From NCBI GenBank assembly GCA_016292805.1, contig JAEDFM010000005.1, positions 14,603 through 78,602 on the forward strand: DNA of 64,000 nucleotides, written 5' to 3'. A program made the position numbers and the translations under genes. This DNA is from Treponema sp. (lineage in GTDB: Bacteria; Spirochaetota; Spirochaetia; Treponematales; Treponemataceae). Below are positions 7,743-16,883 of the stretch, in pieces. The number at the start of each line of letters is the position of its first letter. The stretch's first letter is position 1. The notes below the pieces were generated by a model. The model saw only the letters and a list, made by a program, of their open reading frames with translations, had not been told where the DNA came from and did no database searches.

Positions 7743-8315
7743 TTAAACTAGTTTTATGATTCTTGCATTCAGCTGTTCAGCTTCACTTAAATCGTGGGTA
7801 ACAAGAAGAATAGAAATTTTCTGTTCCAGATTAATCTTTTTTATATCCAAAAGAATTTTTGTTTTAATTTCCTGATCTAAGCCTTTGAAAGGTTCATCAA
7901 GCAATAGAATTTTTGAGCCATAATTTAAGGCCCGGGCAATAGCACACCGTTGTTTCATTCCGCCACTCAACCTTCCCGGCATGTACTTTTCAAACCCGTT
8001 AAGTCCAACAGAGTTAATCAACCGCTGAATCTCGCGGGGATTCTGCTTATCATTAACCAGCTTAATGTTGTCCCATACTGTAAGCCATGGTAAAAGCCTG
8101 TCTTCCTGAAAAACATAACTTACTTTTTTTTCTGAATTTTGGATTGAACCGGAGTCTGGGGGAATAAGGCCAGAAATAATATTCAGCAGTGTAGTTTTTC
8201 CGCATCCGCTGGGCCCTGTAATTGCAACAATTTCACCATCATCAACCTGAAAAGAAAAATCGTTTATTACACTAAGAGTGCCGAATTTTTTATTTAAGTT
8301 CTGAACCTTTAGCAT
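7743..8315 (-). CDS. Orphan ABC transporter ATPase (NitT/TauT type)
   Basis: This 190-residue ATPase has Walker A GPSGCGKTT, Q-loop VFQEDRLLPW, signature LSGGMKQR, Walker B ILLLDEPFKGLD and switch His VTHDLSEA. It is closest in style to SsuB/TauB/ThiZ ATPases of small-molecule importers. It is shorter than the usual ~240-260 residues and lacks a C-terminal extension. No permease or binding-protein gene is adjacent, so the partner must be encoded elsewhere. A TACACT -10 box ends six bases before the ATG. Confidence 0.85.
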   Translation of the reverse strand: MLKVQNLNKKFGTLSVINDFSFQVDDGEIVAITGPSGCGKTTLLNIISGLIPPDSGSIQNSEKKVSYVFQEDRLLPWLTVWDNIKLVNDKQNPREIQRLINSVGLNGFEKYMPGRLSGGMKQRCAIARALNYGSKILLLDEPFKGLDQEIKTKILLDIKKINLEQKISILLVTHDLSEAEQLNARIIKLV

Positions 8316-8341
8316 AACATTAGTGTAAATGAAATCTGTTA

Positions 8342-8376
8342 AATAAAAAACCTCCCAACCGTGGTCAGGAGGTTTA
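8342..8376 (-). terminator. Terminator after the GT8 gene
   Basis: On the minus strand AAACCTCC pairs with GGAGGTTT and is followed by a T-rich tail, directly downstream of the glycosyltransferase stop. Confidence 0.7.
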
Positions 8377-8394
8377 ACTTAGTAATCTTAAAGA

Positions 8395-9426
8395 CTACTC
8401 ATTATTTGTGCGGCTTTTTACACCAATAAGTTTTCTTAAAAGGTTAAGATAGTTGATACGAACAAGACCTTTTGCCTTCTGCTGTTCGAACTGAGCAACT
8501 GTTTTCCAGTAACCTTTTGGATCAGCAATGTCTTCTTCTGCCATAGCAACAAGTTTAACATACTGTTCCTGGTCCCGTTTTTTAAGGTCATCGCCGTATG
8601 AATCACGCTGAGCAAGAATTTCTTCGTAGAAGTCTGTCTGTTTTGCATAATTCCAGAAGTATTCTTCATAAAGAGTATTTGCATAGTGCCATGGCTTCCA
8701 GTTGATTTTGTAGTGAATCAATTTAAGGTTCTTGTCATCAAAGTCTGGATTTTTATAAGCAGTTTTGTTCCAGCCTAAATCAACAAGCTTGATTCTGTCT
8801 TTACAAAGAACGTTCAAATAGTCTTCATCCTGTGTTACACGGAATTTGTACTGTTTTGAAAGTTCAACGAATTTTTCTGCAATCTTGAATTTTAAGAAGC
8901 GTTTTGTATTAATAAGAATTACACCAGCATTGATGTAGTTCTGGCGTTTAATACCAAGGAATTCTTCAACATATGTTCCAAATACATCTACAGTATTCAT
9001 AACTTCTTCTTGAGCACCAGCAAGGAAGTAATCACGAATATCAGTATTGTAGAGTTCAGAAATATCGCCAAGAAGGATTGTATCACAGTCAACATAAAGA
9101 ACTTTGTCGTAGTCTGGGAACAAATCAGGAATAAAGAAGCGGTAATATGTTTCTTTAGAGTAGTAATCACGAAGATGGAACAAATCCTGAATCTTATCCA
9201 ATTCATTTGCTAATGAAATGAATTCAATTGTTGCATTAGGTGTTAATGACTGTTTAATGCGTCCCTCTAATTTTGGATCAAGATTAGTAGTTAAAACATA
9301 GAGCTTATAAAAATAATCTTTTGATGCATTTGCAAGCAATGATTTGATACATACTGTAAGGTATGGAGCATAGTTATCATTTGTTGCAAAGAAAATTGGA
9401 ATTTCATTGTCTTTTAATTTTGCCAT
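8395..9426 (-). CDS. Family 8 glycosyltransferase
   Basis: The 343-residue GT8 enzyme resembles LgtC/WaaJ-type retaining galactosyl- or glucosyltransferases. The N-terminal segment IPIFFATNDNYAPYL matches the family start. The metal-binding DxD motif is YVDCDTILLGD, near residue ~110. The INAGVILIN and HYKINWKPWHY (HxxxxKPW) blocks are present. ATG 9426 is preceded by GGAG at good spacing. An ATG at 9480 would add 18 residues but has no RBS. Likely role: cytoplasmic sugar addition to a surface glycolipid or glycan. Acceptor unknown. Confidence 0.88.
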   Translation of the reverse strand: MAKLKDNEIPIFFATNDNYAPYLTVCIKSLLANASKDYFYKLYVLTTNLDPKLEGRIKQSLTPNATIEFISLANELDKIQDLFHLRDYYSKETYYRFFIPDLFPDYDKVLYVDCDTILLGDISELYNTDIRDYFLAGAQEEVMNTVDVFGTYVEEFLGIKRQNYINAGVILINTKRFLKFKIAEKFVELSKQYKFRVTQDEDYLNVLCKDRIKLVDLGWNKTAYKNPDFDDKNLKLIHYKINWKPWHYANTLYEEYFWNYAKQTDFYEEILAQRDSYGDDLKKRDQEQYVKLVAMAEEDIADPKGYWKTVAQFEQQKAKGLVRINYLNLLRKLIGVKSRTNNE

Positions 9427-9554
9427 TTTTTTCTCCACTTTCTGTAATTCTTGCGTAAAAACGGAATTTATGCAAGTCATTATGACAAAATTGGTGGTTA
9501 TGTCGTATAAGGGAATATTTGCATTCTTTTTGCATAAAAAACCTTAGAGAAAAA

Positions 9555-11552
9555 TTATAAAGAAAGTGCTTCTACTTCTTCCAGCCACATTGCTGCTGAA
9601 GCATCGCTTGGCATACGCCAGTCGCCGCGAGGAGAAAGATTGATTGTACCAACCTTTGCACCATCAGGCATGCAGGAGCGTTTGAACTGCTGACTGAAGA
9701 AGCGGCGGTAGAAAGTCTTAAGCCATTTAAGCATAACTTCTTTGCTGTAAGGAAGCTTAGACTGCTGAGCCAGGAAGAAAATTTTTGCTGGTGAAAAACC
9801 AAAGCGAAGCAAATAGTAAAGATAAAAATCGTGAAGCTCGTAAGGACCAACAAGGTCTTCTGTAACCTGGGAAATTACTCCGTCTTTTGGAGGAAGCAAT
9901 TCTGGGCTGACAGGAGTATCAAGAATGTCTTTTAATACATCTGCGAATTTTTTATTTTTAGAATCTTCAGAAGCTGTGGCAAACCATTCAACCAGATAGC
10001 GGACAAGAGTTTTTGGAATTGAAGAGTTTACACCGTACATAGACATGTGGTCACCATTGTAAGTACACCAGCCTAAAGCAAGTTCAGAAAGGTCTCCTGT
10101 ACCAATTACAATTCCGTTAGTTTTGTTTGCATAGTCCATAAGAATCTGTGTTCGTTCACGGGCCTGACCATTTTCGTAAGTTACATCGTGAACTGATTCA
10201 TCCTGACCAATGTCTTTAAAATGCTGACGAACAGAATCTGCAATGCGTATTTCTTTAAGAGTGGCGCCACATTCTTTTGCAAGGGTGCAGGCATTGTTGT
10301 ATGTTCGGTCTGTTGTTCCAAAGCAAGGCATTGTTATGGCTGTGATTTTAGAACGGGCAATTCCAACAGAGTCAAATGCGCGGCAGGTAATGAGGAGTGC
10401 CAGAGTTGAATCAAGACCACCAGAAAGGCCGATTACTGCAGGCTGACAGTTAATGTGGCGCAGGCGTTTTGCAAGGCCCTGAGCCTGAAGTGTAATTACT
10501 TCAAGACAACGCTGTGTTCGTTTTTCCTGATTAGAAGGAACGAATGGATGAGGATCAACATAGCGGTCAAAATTTTTAGGACTCTTAATGTTTCTAACAC
10601 CACCGGCACCCTTCTTTCCCGCAGCCGCGCTGGCACCATCCATTTCAATATCAACAATTACATAGTCTGAATTAAAGTTATTGTTGTTTGCAGAAAAACC
10701 AAAGCTGGTTGTGCGGCGGCGTTCCTGGCAAAGGCGTTCAACATCAATGTCTGCGTAAACTGTGGCATCAGAGAAAAGTTCCGACTGGGAAAGGAGAGTT
10801 CCATTTTCTGCAATTAAGTTGTGGCCTGCAAAAATCATGTCCTGTGTGGATTCGTCTTTTCCGGCATTTGCGTAAAGGTATGCGCACAAAGAACGGGCAG
10901 AGTGAGATTTTACAAGGGAGCGACGGTAATCTGCTTTACCAATAATTTCGTTTCCGGCAGAAAGATTTGCAATGATTGTGGCGCCGTTTAAAACATGGCG
11001 GCTTGAAGGTGGAACTGGAACCCAAAGGTCTTCGCAAAGTTCGCAGCCAATTGTTACTGACGGATTATTTTTGTCCTGAATTAAAATATCAGTTCCAAAT
11101 GGAACATTTTCAAAACCAGCAAAAGAAATGAACTGAGTTTCCATGTTCTGCTGGAAGGGAGTGAACTGACGGCGTTCATAAAATTCACCATAGTTTGGTA
11201 AATATGATTTTGCAAACAACGCAAGAAGCTGGCCTTTGAAAAGTGCTGCTGCACAATTGTAAATTCCTTCTGTCATTGGAAGGGGAAGACCAACAAAAAC
11301 TATCGCATTTACTGTTTTAGTTTTTGCAACTATTTCTTTAAGAGCTTCCTGAGCAGAAATTTGAAGGGTTCGCTGAAAGAACAAATCGCCGCAGGTGTAG
11401 CCTGTAATGGAAAGTTCAGGAAGAACAATAATCTGGGCACCATTTTTAGCGGCAGCTTTTACAGCAGAAATAATCTGTTCCGAATTGAATTTACAATCAC
11501 CAACTTTTAGGCTTGGGCTGGCACAAGCAGTTTTAATGAATCCGTAAGTCAT
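9555..11552 (-). CDS. nadE: Glutamine-dependent NAD+ synthetase
   Basis: The 665-residue two-domain enzyme has an N-terminal nitrilase-type glutaminase (catalytic-triad regions VLPELSITGY, KSYLPNYGEFYE and GCELCEDLW). The C-terminal ATP-pyrophosphatase NAD synthetase has PP-loop GLSGGLDSTLAL and GTGDLSELALGW. It converts nicotinate adenine dinucleotide to NAD+ using glutamine-derived ammonia tunnelled between domains. The length matches the long glutamine-dependent class. A TATATT box ends six bases upstream of the ATG with no RBS. Confidence 0.95.
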   Translation of the reverse strand: MTYGFIKTACASPSLKVGDCKFNSEQIISAVKAAAKNGAQIIVLPELSITGYTCGDLFFQRTLQISAQEALKEIVAKTKTVNAIVFVGLPLPMTEGIYNCAAALFKGQLLALFAKSYLPNYGEFYERRQFTPFQQNMETQFISFAGFENVPFGTDILIQDKNNPSVTIGCELCEDLWVPVPPSSRHVLNGATIIANLSAGNEIIGKADYRRSLVKSHSARSLCAYLYANAGKDESTQDMIFAGHNLIAENGTLLSQSELFSDATVYADIDVERLCQERRRTTSFGFSANNNNFNSDYVIVDIEMDGASAAAGKKGAGGVRNIKSPKNFDRYVDPHPFVPSNQEKRTQRCLEVITLQAQGLAKRLRHINCQPAVIGLSGGLDSTLALLITCRAFDSVGIARSKITAITMPCFGTTDRTYNNACTLAKECGATLKEIRIADSVRQHFKDIGQDESVHDVTYENGQARERTQILMDYANKTNGIVIGTGDLSELALGWCTYNGDHMSMYGVNSSIPKTLVRYLVEWFATASEDSKNKKFADVLKDILDTPVSPELLPPKDGVISQVTEDLVGPYELHDFYLYYLLRFGFSPAKIFFLAQQSKLPYSKEVMLKWLKTFYRRFFSQQFKRSCMPDGAKVGTINLSPRGDWRMPSDASAAMWLEEVEALSL

Positions 11553-11741
11553 AATAAAAATATATCACAAATAATATATGTAGGAAAATGGCAAGATAGA
11601 TGATGGATTACCATTAAAAGGTTTTTATTGTCTTCAGGAAAATTTGTCATTGAAGACGCATGACATGTTCAGTCTGCTTTTCTTACCAGAGGCGAGTACT
11701 ATAAAACAGTTTTTGAATTTTCAGACAAATATTTATAAGAA

Positions 11742-12680
11742 TTAGTTTTGCGGAATTAATTCAATATTATTTTCTTTTAAAAGGGCTTCCAGACGAAGGT
11801 AGTGTTTTCTGTACAACCATCGGTGGAGGCCTTTTAATTTATTTGTAAAATGTGGGAATTCAATATTTTCATCTGCGGCAGTTTTTTTAATGTTATAGCT
11901 GCCGTTAATTCTCCAGCCGTTTAATAAACCAATGCTTATAGCTTTTTGTGGGCAGTTAAAAGAACAGCCTACACACAAAGCACAGTGAGTTCCAAATTTA
12001 AATTTTTCTTTCTGGGTATCAAACTTAATATTGTGCATAGGACAGATGTTTACGCACTTCATGCACTTAATACATTTCTTCATGTTTACCTTCATTGCAG
12101 GTCCCTGAAGCTGTGCGTAAATCCATTCAATTCTTACGATTGGTACAAACCAGTAGCGCAATGGACAATAGTGAATTTTATTTTTGCGGTTTTCCGAAAG
12201 TTCTTTTACATTAAGGCGGACGCGGGCATCAGCATAAATGTATTCGCTTTTTACCATTTCTGGAGAGTGACGGAAAATCATATTGTATGGCATTACAAAG
12301 TGGTGCTCTGTAAAAAACTCGTAGCCTTTGCGTTCCATACGTCGAATGATTTTTTGTGATGAATAATTATTGAAAGTTAAACCTTCACCAGAAGTTTTAA
12401 AGATGAAGGTTTTCTTTTTGCCCCAGTTCTGTACATCAATTTCTGGAAGAAGCTTTGTAAAATCATTCATTACTTTTGGCGCATTAAATCCATGAACAGG
12501 ATAAGCCAGACCTACTAAGTCAAAGTCTCTTGCATCTGGATAAGGTTCGTATCCATCTTCCTTTGAGCATTTAATTTTGCAAATAGTAGTTTCATAATCA
12601 GTAAGATATTTTTTATAAAGCTCTGCAACTAAGGTTGTGTTTCCTGTTCCAGAAAAAACATAAAGGACTGCTTTTTTCAT
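11742..12680 (-). CDS. EFR1-type flavodoxin/ferredoxin fusion protein
   Basis: The 312-residue protein has an N-terminal flavodoxin-like FMN domain (VFSGTGNTTLVAELY phosphate loop). Two C-terminal 4Fe-4S motifs follow: CIKCMKCVNICPMHNI and CALCVGCSFNCPQKAI. This is the EFR1 ferrodoxin architecture found in anaerobes, an electron carrier of unknown partner. It follows the SDR gene with only two bases between, so both are likely one operon. Confidence 0.85.
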   Translation of the reverse strand: MKKAVLYVFSGTGNTTLVAELYKKYLTDYETTICKIKCSKEDGYEPYPDARDFDLVGLAYPVHGFNAPKVMNDFTKLLPEIDVQNWGKKKTFIFKTSGEGLTFNNYSSQKIIRRMERKGYEFFTEHHFVMPYNMIFRHSPEMVKSEYIYADARVRLNVKELSENRKNKIHYCPLRYWFVPIVRIEWIYAQLQGPAMKVNMKKCIKCMKCVNICPMHNIKFDTQKEKFKFGTHCALCVGCSFNCPQKAISIGLLNGWRINGSYNIKKTAADENIEFPHFTNKLKGLHRWLYRKHYLRLEALLKENNIELIPQN

Positions 12681-12682
12681 AA

Positions 12683-14275
12683 CTATAATTTTTTAACAGG
12701 CTTAATCATATCGTCGTCTTCATGTTCGTCGTATGGATAAACGTTGTTTTCCTCTTCTTTAGTGTGAGTGTCGTACCAAACCTGTGCAAGGAATGGATTA
12801 TGAGCGGCTTCCTTATCGTAAGCCCAAGGAGTTGCTTCGCAGCATTCAGGACACCAGAAACCAGCTTTAAGCACTGTAAATGGAGTGCTTTCAAAAGTGT
12901 GGCCGCTGTGACACTTCCACTGGATTTTTGAATGAAGGTTTCCTTTTTCCATGGAAGTTGAAACAACCTGACCTCCACGGAATTCTGCAGCTGATTTTAA
13001 ATCTGCAAGATCAATTTCTGAATCTGGTTTTGATTCATCATAACCGTGATTAAGCTTGTAGCGGTCTGCTTTTGCTTCGTCTTTTAAATCTGCGTAATCG
13101 ATTGTTCCTTCAGGAGTCTGTCCTTTTGAAAGAATAGGGAAGTCTTTCCAGGTTTTAGGCATTTTATCGTAAGCTTCCTGACCACCCCAGAATGCATCAA
13201 TGCGGCCTTTCTTTCCAAGACGAATCCAGTTCATAGGAGCGTTTGAATTTGTAAGAAGTCTTTCAATTACAATTTTTCTGATTAGCTTTGCAGGAACAAT
13301 GGCACCAAGCTTGTAGTACCACAATTGTTTTTCCATTCGTTTCCAGAAATCTGCAGAGGTTTCCTTGCGGTAGTCCAGCCAGTCATCAAGTACATGAGAG
13401 TCTGTGTACCATACGCCGTGGAAGTTTTTTGTAATGTTCCAGTATGGTTCAAAGAATTTTTCGGCACTGGCACCCATAAGTCCAAAGCCAAGATTAAATG
13501 TTTCGTAACCAGTTTCGCGGCAAGCAGCACCGCCACCAATGTTGTAATCGTTAAGCCAGAAACCTTCAAGTTTTCCGTCCTGGTCTTTTTCTACAAGGTT
13601 CTGAATCATTAAACCTGAATCAACATCTGTAATCCATTCAAATGGTGCATTCCAAGGAGTGTGGAACATAAGTCCATCATTCATATTATTTGCAAGAAAA
13701 TATTTGTGGTAAACGGCAGACTGACGCAAAACAACCCAGTGAGGAAGTCCGCTGTCCAGTACATATCGTTCGCCTTTAATTTTTGCGGCAGAGTAAAAAT
13801 CGTAAGCGCTGGAAATAATTGGGTCACCCATTCGGCACCATGGATGCTTGTAATCCCGGTTACCGTAAACAGCTACTGTTGAAATGTGAACCAGTTTAAT
13901 TTCATCCTGACGTCCGCTGGCTTTAATTGCATCAACTATATTTTTTGTTCCATTAAAGTTTGTAGAAATTGTGTTATCTGGATTGTGGTCTGCTTTTGGT
14001 GGAATAACTGCAGCGCAATGAACAACATAATCTGCTCCATCAATAAGCTGAGCAATTTCGTCGTAATTAGCAACATCGCCATAAACCAGAGTAATTCTGT
14101 CCTTTCCTTTTTTTAAAAGTGATTTAAAGAAAGGCTTCATTTTTTTAGCTTTGTCGTAAATAAAAAGTCTAAGCTGGTAATTATTTTTTGAAGCAAGAAG
14201 ATGAGCAACAACTTCGCCGCCCATAGCTCCGTCGGCACCAGTAACGGCAATAACAGTAGGTTTTGTATTATTCAT
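12683..14275 (-). CDS. NAD-dependent epimerase/dehydratase with C-terminal Zn ribbon
   Basis: The 530-residue extended SDR has the Rossmann motif TGADGAMGGEVVAHL. The YxxxK catalytic pair is in YDFYSAAKIKGERY. It continues well beyond the usual ~320 residues. Around residues ~450-480 there is a probable zinc ribbon (WKCHSGHTFES, then WCPEC), followed by an acidic tail. Substrate unknown; sugar nucleotide or sterol-like substrates are both possible. It is transcribed ahead of the EFR1 protein, hinting at redox coupling. Confidence 0.8.
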   Translation of the reverse strand: MNNTKPTVIAVTGADGAMGGEVVAHLLASKNNYQLRLFIYDKAKKMKPFFKSLLKKGKDRITLVYGDVANYDEIAQLIDGADYVVHCAAVIPPKADHNPDNTISTNFNGTKNIVDAIKASGRQDEIKLVHISTVAVYGNRDYKHPWCRMGDPIISSAYDFYSAAKIKGERYVLDSGLPHWVVLRQSAVYHKYFLANNMNDGLMFHTPWNAPFEWITDVDSGLMIQNLVEKDQDGKLEGFWLNDYNIGGGAACRETGYETFNLGFGLMGASAEKFFEPYWNITKNFHGVWYTDSHVLDDWLDYRKETSADFWKRMEKQLWYYKLGAIVPAKLIRKIVIERLLTNSNAPMNWIRLGKKGRIDAFWGGQEAYDKMPKTWKDFPILSKGQTPEGTIDYADLKDEAKADRYKLNHGYDESKPDSEIDLADLKSAAEFRGGQVVSTSMEKGNLHSKIQWKCHSGHTFESTPFTVLKAGFWCPECCEATPWAYDKEAAHNPFLAQVWYDTHTKEEENNVYPYDEHEDDDMIKPVKKL

Positions 14276-14284
14276 AGTGGGTTA

Positions 14285-14313
14285 ATTGTATATGCACAAT
14301 TGAAAATTGACAA
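14285..14313 (-). promoter_or_regulatory. Promoter of the SDR-EFR1 operon
   Basis: On the minus strand TTGTCA (14308-14313), 17 bases, TACAAT (14285-14290), then nine bases to the ATG. It lies in a stretch of repeated CAATTG units (14295-14325), short AT-rich direct and inverted repeats. Confidence 0.45.
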
Positions 14314-14514
14314 TTGATAATGGATAATTATTGAAACAACAAATCCTTACGGCTTTAATTCTGGTAGAACAAAGGCGGTTGGAGAAACAAAATCTGGTGA
14401 TATCATTCTTCAGCAAAAAATCTTGAATTAATTCTTTTTGTGAACCGCTAACATTAACCTGATATTCTGTGATATAATAACAAGACTTTAATTAAAAATC
14501 TGGAGCATTGAAAA

Positions 14515-16269
14515 ATGAAACAATTAATGTTGGGTAATGCCGCAGTAGCTCGTGGTCTTTTTGAAGGCGGATGCGGAATCATTTCAAGTTACCCAGGTAC
14601 ACCTAGTACCGAAATCACTGAAGAAGCAGCAAAATACAAAGAAATTTATTGTGAATGGGCACCTAACGAAAAAGTTGCCTTTGAGTCAGCTTTTGGTGCA
14701 AGTCTGGCAGGTAAGCGCGCCTTTTGTGCAATGAAGCACGTAGGTTTAAATGTTGCCGCAGACCCACTTTTTACCGCCGCTTATACTGGCGTAAACGCCG
14801 GACTTGTTGTTGGCGTTGCAGACGATGCAGGAATGCACTCTTCACAGAATGAACAGGATTCCCGCCATCATGCAATTGCATCTAAAATTCCAATGATTGA
14901 GCCAAGCGATTCAGAAGAAGCCCGCAAGTTTGCAAAATGGGCTTTTGAAATTTCTGAACAGTTTGATACACCTGTTTTGTTTAAAATGTGTACTCGCGTT
15001 GCACATTCTCAAGGCATTGTAGAAACAGAAGACCGCACAGAAGTTCCATTAAAAAAATACGAAAGAAATATTCAGAAATATGTTATGGCTCCTGCAAATG
15101 CAATTCGCCGTCATCCGGAGGTTGAACAGCGCCTTGCAGATTTAGCAAAGTGGTCTGAAACATCTGGAATCAACCGCACAGAAATGGGCGGAACAGAATT
15201 TGGAATCATTACATCATCAACATCTTATCAGTATGTAAAAGAAATTTTTGGTGACAGTGTAAGTATTCTTAAACTTGGAATGGTAAATCCTCTTCCTGCA
15301 AATATGATTAAAGAATTCTGCAGCAAAGTAAAAACTGTAGTTGTTGTAGAAGAGCTTGATCCAATCATTGAAAATTTCTGTAAAGCAAATGGATGCAATG
15401 TTCACGGAAAAGATTTGCTCCCAGTTTGCGGTGAATATTCACAGAACTTAATCCGCAAATGCTTGGCTCCAGTTCTTCCAGCGTCACTTAAATCAAAAGC
15501 TGAATTCACAATTCCAAATTCTGCATTAGATAATCTTCCAAACCGCCCACCAATTATGTGTGCCGGTTGTCCTCACCGCGGACTTTTCTACGCTCTTAAA
15601 AAATTAAATGTAAATGTTCTTGGTGATATTGGGTGTTACACACTTGGCTCTGTAGCTCCACTTTCTACCATAGATATGGTTCTTTGTATGGGAGCTTCTT
15701 TCTCAAGTATTCACGGATGGAATAAGGCTCTTGGTACCGAAGGTGAAAAGAAAACTGTTGCCGTTATTGGCGACTCGACTTTCATGCATTCTGGTATGAC
15801 AGGTTTGGCAACAATTGCTTACAACCAGTCTAACTCAACAGTGATTGTTCTTGATAACTCAATTACAGGCATGACAGGTCACCAGCAGAATCCAACAACA
15901 GGTAAAAACTTGTACGGAGATCCAGCTGGCCGCGTAGACCTGGAAGCTTTGGCTCATGCAATGGGCATTGAACGGGTTCGCGTAGTTGACCCTTACAACA
16001 TTGACGAATGTTTCCAGGCAGTAAAAGAAGAACTGGCAGTAGAAGCTCCAAGTTTGATTATCAGCCGCCGTCCTTGTGCACTGCTTAAAGAAGTAAAACC
16101 AAAGCCAGCTTTAATGGTAAATGCTGACAAATGCCGCTCATGCAAAATGTGTATGAAGATTGGTTGTCCTGCAATTGCAATGAAAAACAACAAAGCTCAG
16201 ATTGATCCAACTTTGTGTGTAGGCTGTGGCGTTTGTACACAGATGTGTAATTTTGGAGCAATAAATTAG
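14515..16269 (+). CDS. iorA: Indolepyruvate ferredoxin oxidoreductase alpha subunit (copy 1)
   Basis: The 584-residue IorA opens with LMLGNAAVARGLFEGG and SSYPGTPSTEI. The central TPP-binding region contains GDIGCYTLG and IGDSTFMHSG. The C-terminus holds two 4Fe-4S clusters (CRSCKMCMKIGCP, CVGCGVCTQMC). With IorB it oxidatively decarboxylates aryl-2-oxo acids to arylacyl-CoA and reduces ferredoxin. It forms an operon with iorB, paaK and an ACT-domain gene. RBS-like GGAG lies upstream of ATG 14515. It serves as the length reference showing an insertion in the second copy at 56582-58594. Confidence 0.95.
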   Translation: MKQLMLGNAAVARGLFEGGCGIISSYPGTPSTEITEEAAKYKEIYCEWAPNEKVAFESAFGASLAGKRAFCAMKHVGLNVAADPLFTAAYTGVNAGLVVGVADDAGMHSSQNEQDSRHHAIASKIPMIEPSDSEEARKFAKWAFEISEQFDTPVLFKMCTRVAHSQGIVETEDRTEVPLKKYERNIQKYVMAPANAIRRHPEVEQRLADLAKWSETSGINRTEMGGTEFGIITSSTSYQYVKEIFGDSVSILKLGMVNPLPANMIKEFCSKVKTVVVVEELDPIIENFCKANGCNVHGKDLLPVCGEYSQNLIRKCLAPVLPASLKSKAEFTIPNSALDNLPNRPPIMCAGCPHRGLFYALKKLNVNVLGDIGCYTLGSVAPLSTIDMVLCMGASFSSIHGWNKALGTEGEKKTVAVIGDSTFMHSGMTGLATIAYNQSNSTVIVLDNSITGMTGHQQNPTTGKNLYGDPAGRVDLEALAHAMGIERVRVVDPYNIDECFQAVKEELAVEAPSLIISRRPCALLKEVKPKPALMVNADKCRSCKMCMKIGCPAIAMKNNKAQIDPTLCVGCGVCTQMCNFGAIN

Positions 16270-16278
16270 GAGTTTGGT

Positions 16279-16848
16279 ATGGTAAAAAATATAATGATAG
16301 TTGGAGTTGGTGGACAGGGAGCTTTGCTGGCTTCTAAGACTCTGGGCCAGGTTTTACTTGATGCCGGCTACGATGTAAAGGTAAGCGAAGTTCACGGAAT
16401 GAGTCAGCGTGGTGGTTCAGTTGTAACTTATGTTCGTTATGGTGATAAAGTTTATTCACCAATTATTGATAAAGGTGAAGCTGATTTTATTGTAAGCTTT
16501 GAATTGCTTGAAGCTGCCCGCTACATGGAATACTTAAAGGCAGATGGTCACATTATTGTAAATACTCAGCAGATTGACCCAATGCCAGTTATTACAGGTG
16601 CTGCCCAGTATCCGGAAAACCTGGTAGAAAAAATGAAAGCTGCCGGCTGCAATGTTGATGCTTTGGATTGTCTTTCTCTTGCAGAACAGGCAGGAACAGC
16701 AAAATCTGTAAACATAGTTTTAATGGGACTTCTTTCAAAGTATATGGATTTCCCAAAAGAAGCCTGGCTTGCAGCAATTGAAAAGCTGGTAAAGCCACAG
16801 TTCCTTGAAATGAACAAAAAAGCTTTTGAGCTTGGATGTAATGCGTAA
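16279..16848 (+). CDS. iorB: Indolepyruvate ferredoxin oxidoreductase beta subunit (copy 1)
   Basis: The 189-residue gamma-domain-type subunit begins with the MIVGVGGQGALLASKTLG nucleotide/fold motif. It contains EVHGMSQRGGSVVTYVRYG, diagnostic of IorB. It starts nine bases after iorA with AGGAG. It pairs with the alpha subunit for 2-oxo-acid oxidation. Confidence 0.95.
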   Translation: MVKNIMIVGVGGQGALLASKTLGQVLLDAGYDVKVSEVHGMSQRGGSVVTYVRYGDKVYSPIIDKGEADFIVSFELLEAARYMEYLKADGHIIVNTQQIDPMPVITGAAQYPENLVEKMKAAGCNVDALDCLSLAEQAGTAKSVNIVLMGLLSKYMDFPKEAWLAAIEKLVKPQFLEMNKKAFELGCNA

Positions 16849-16883
16849 GCATTTTTCTGATAAAGTCTGAATAGGAGTATAAA

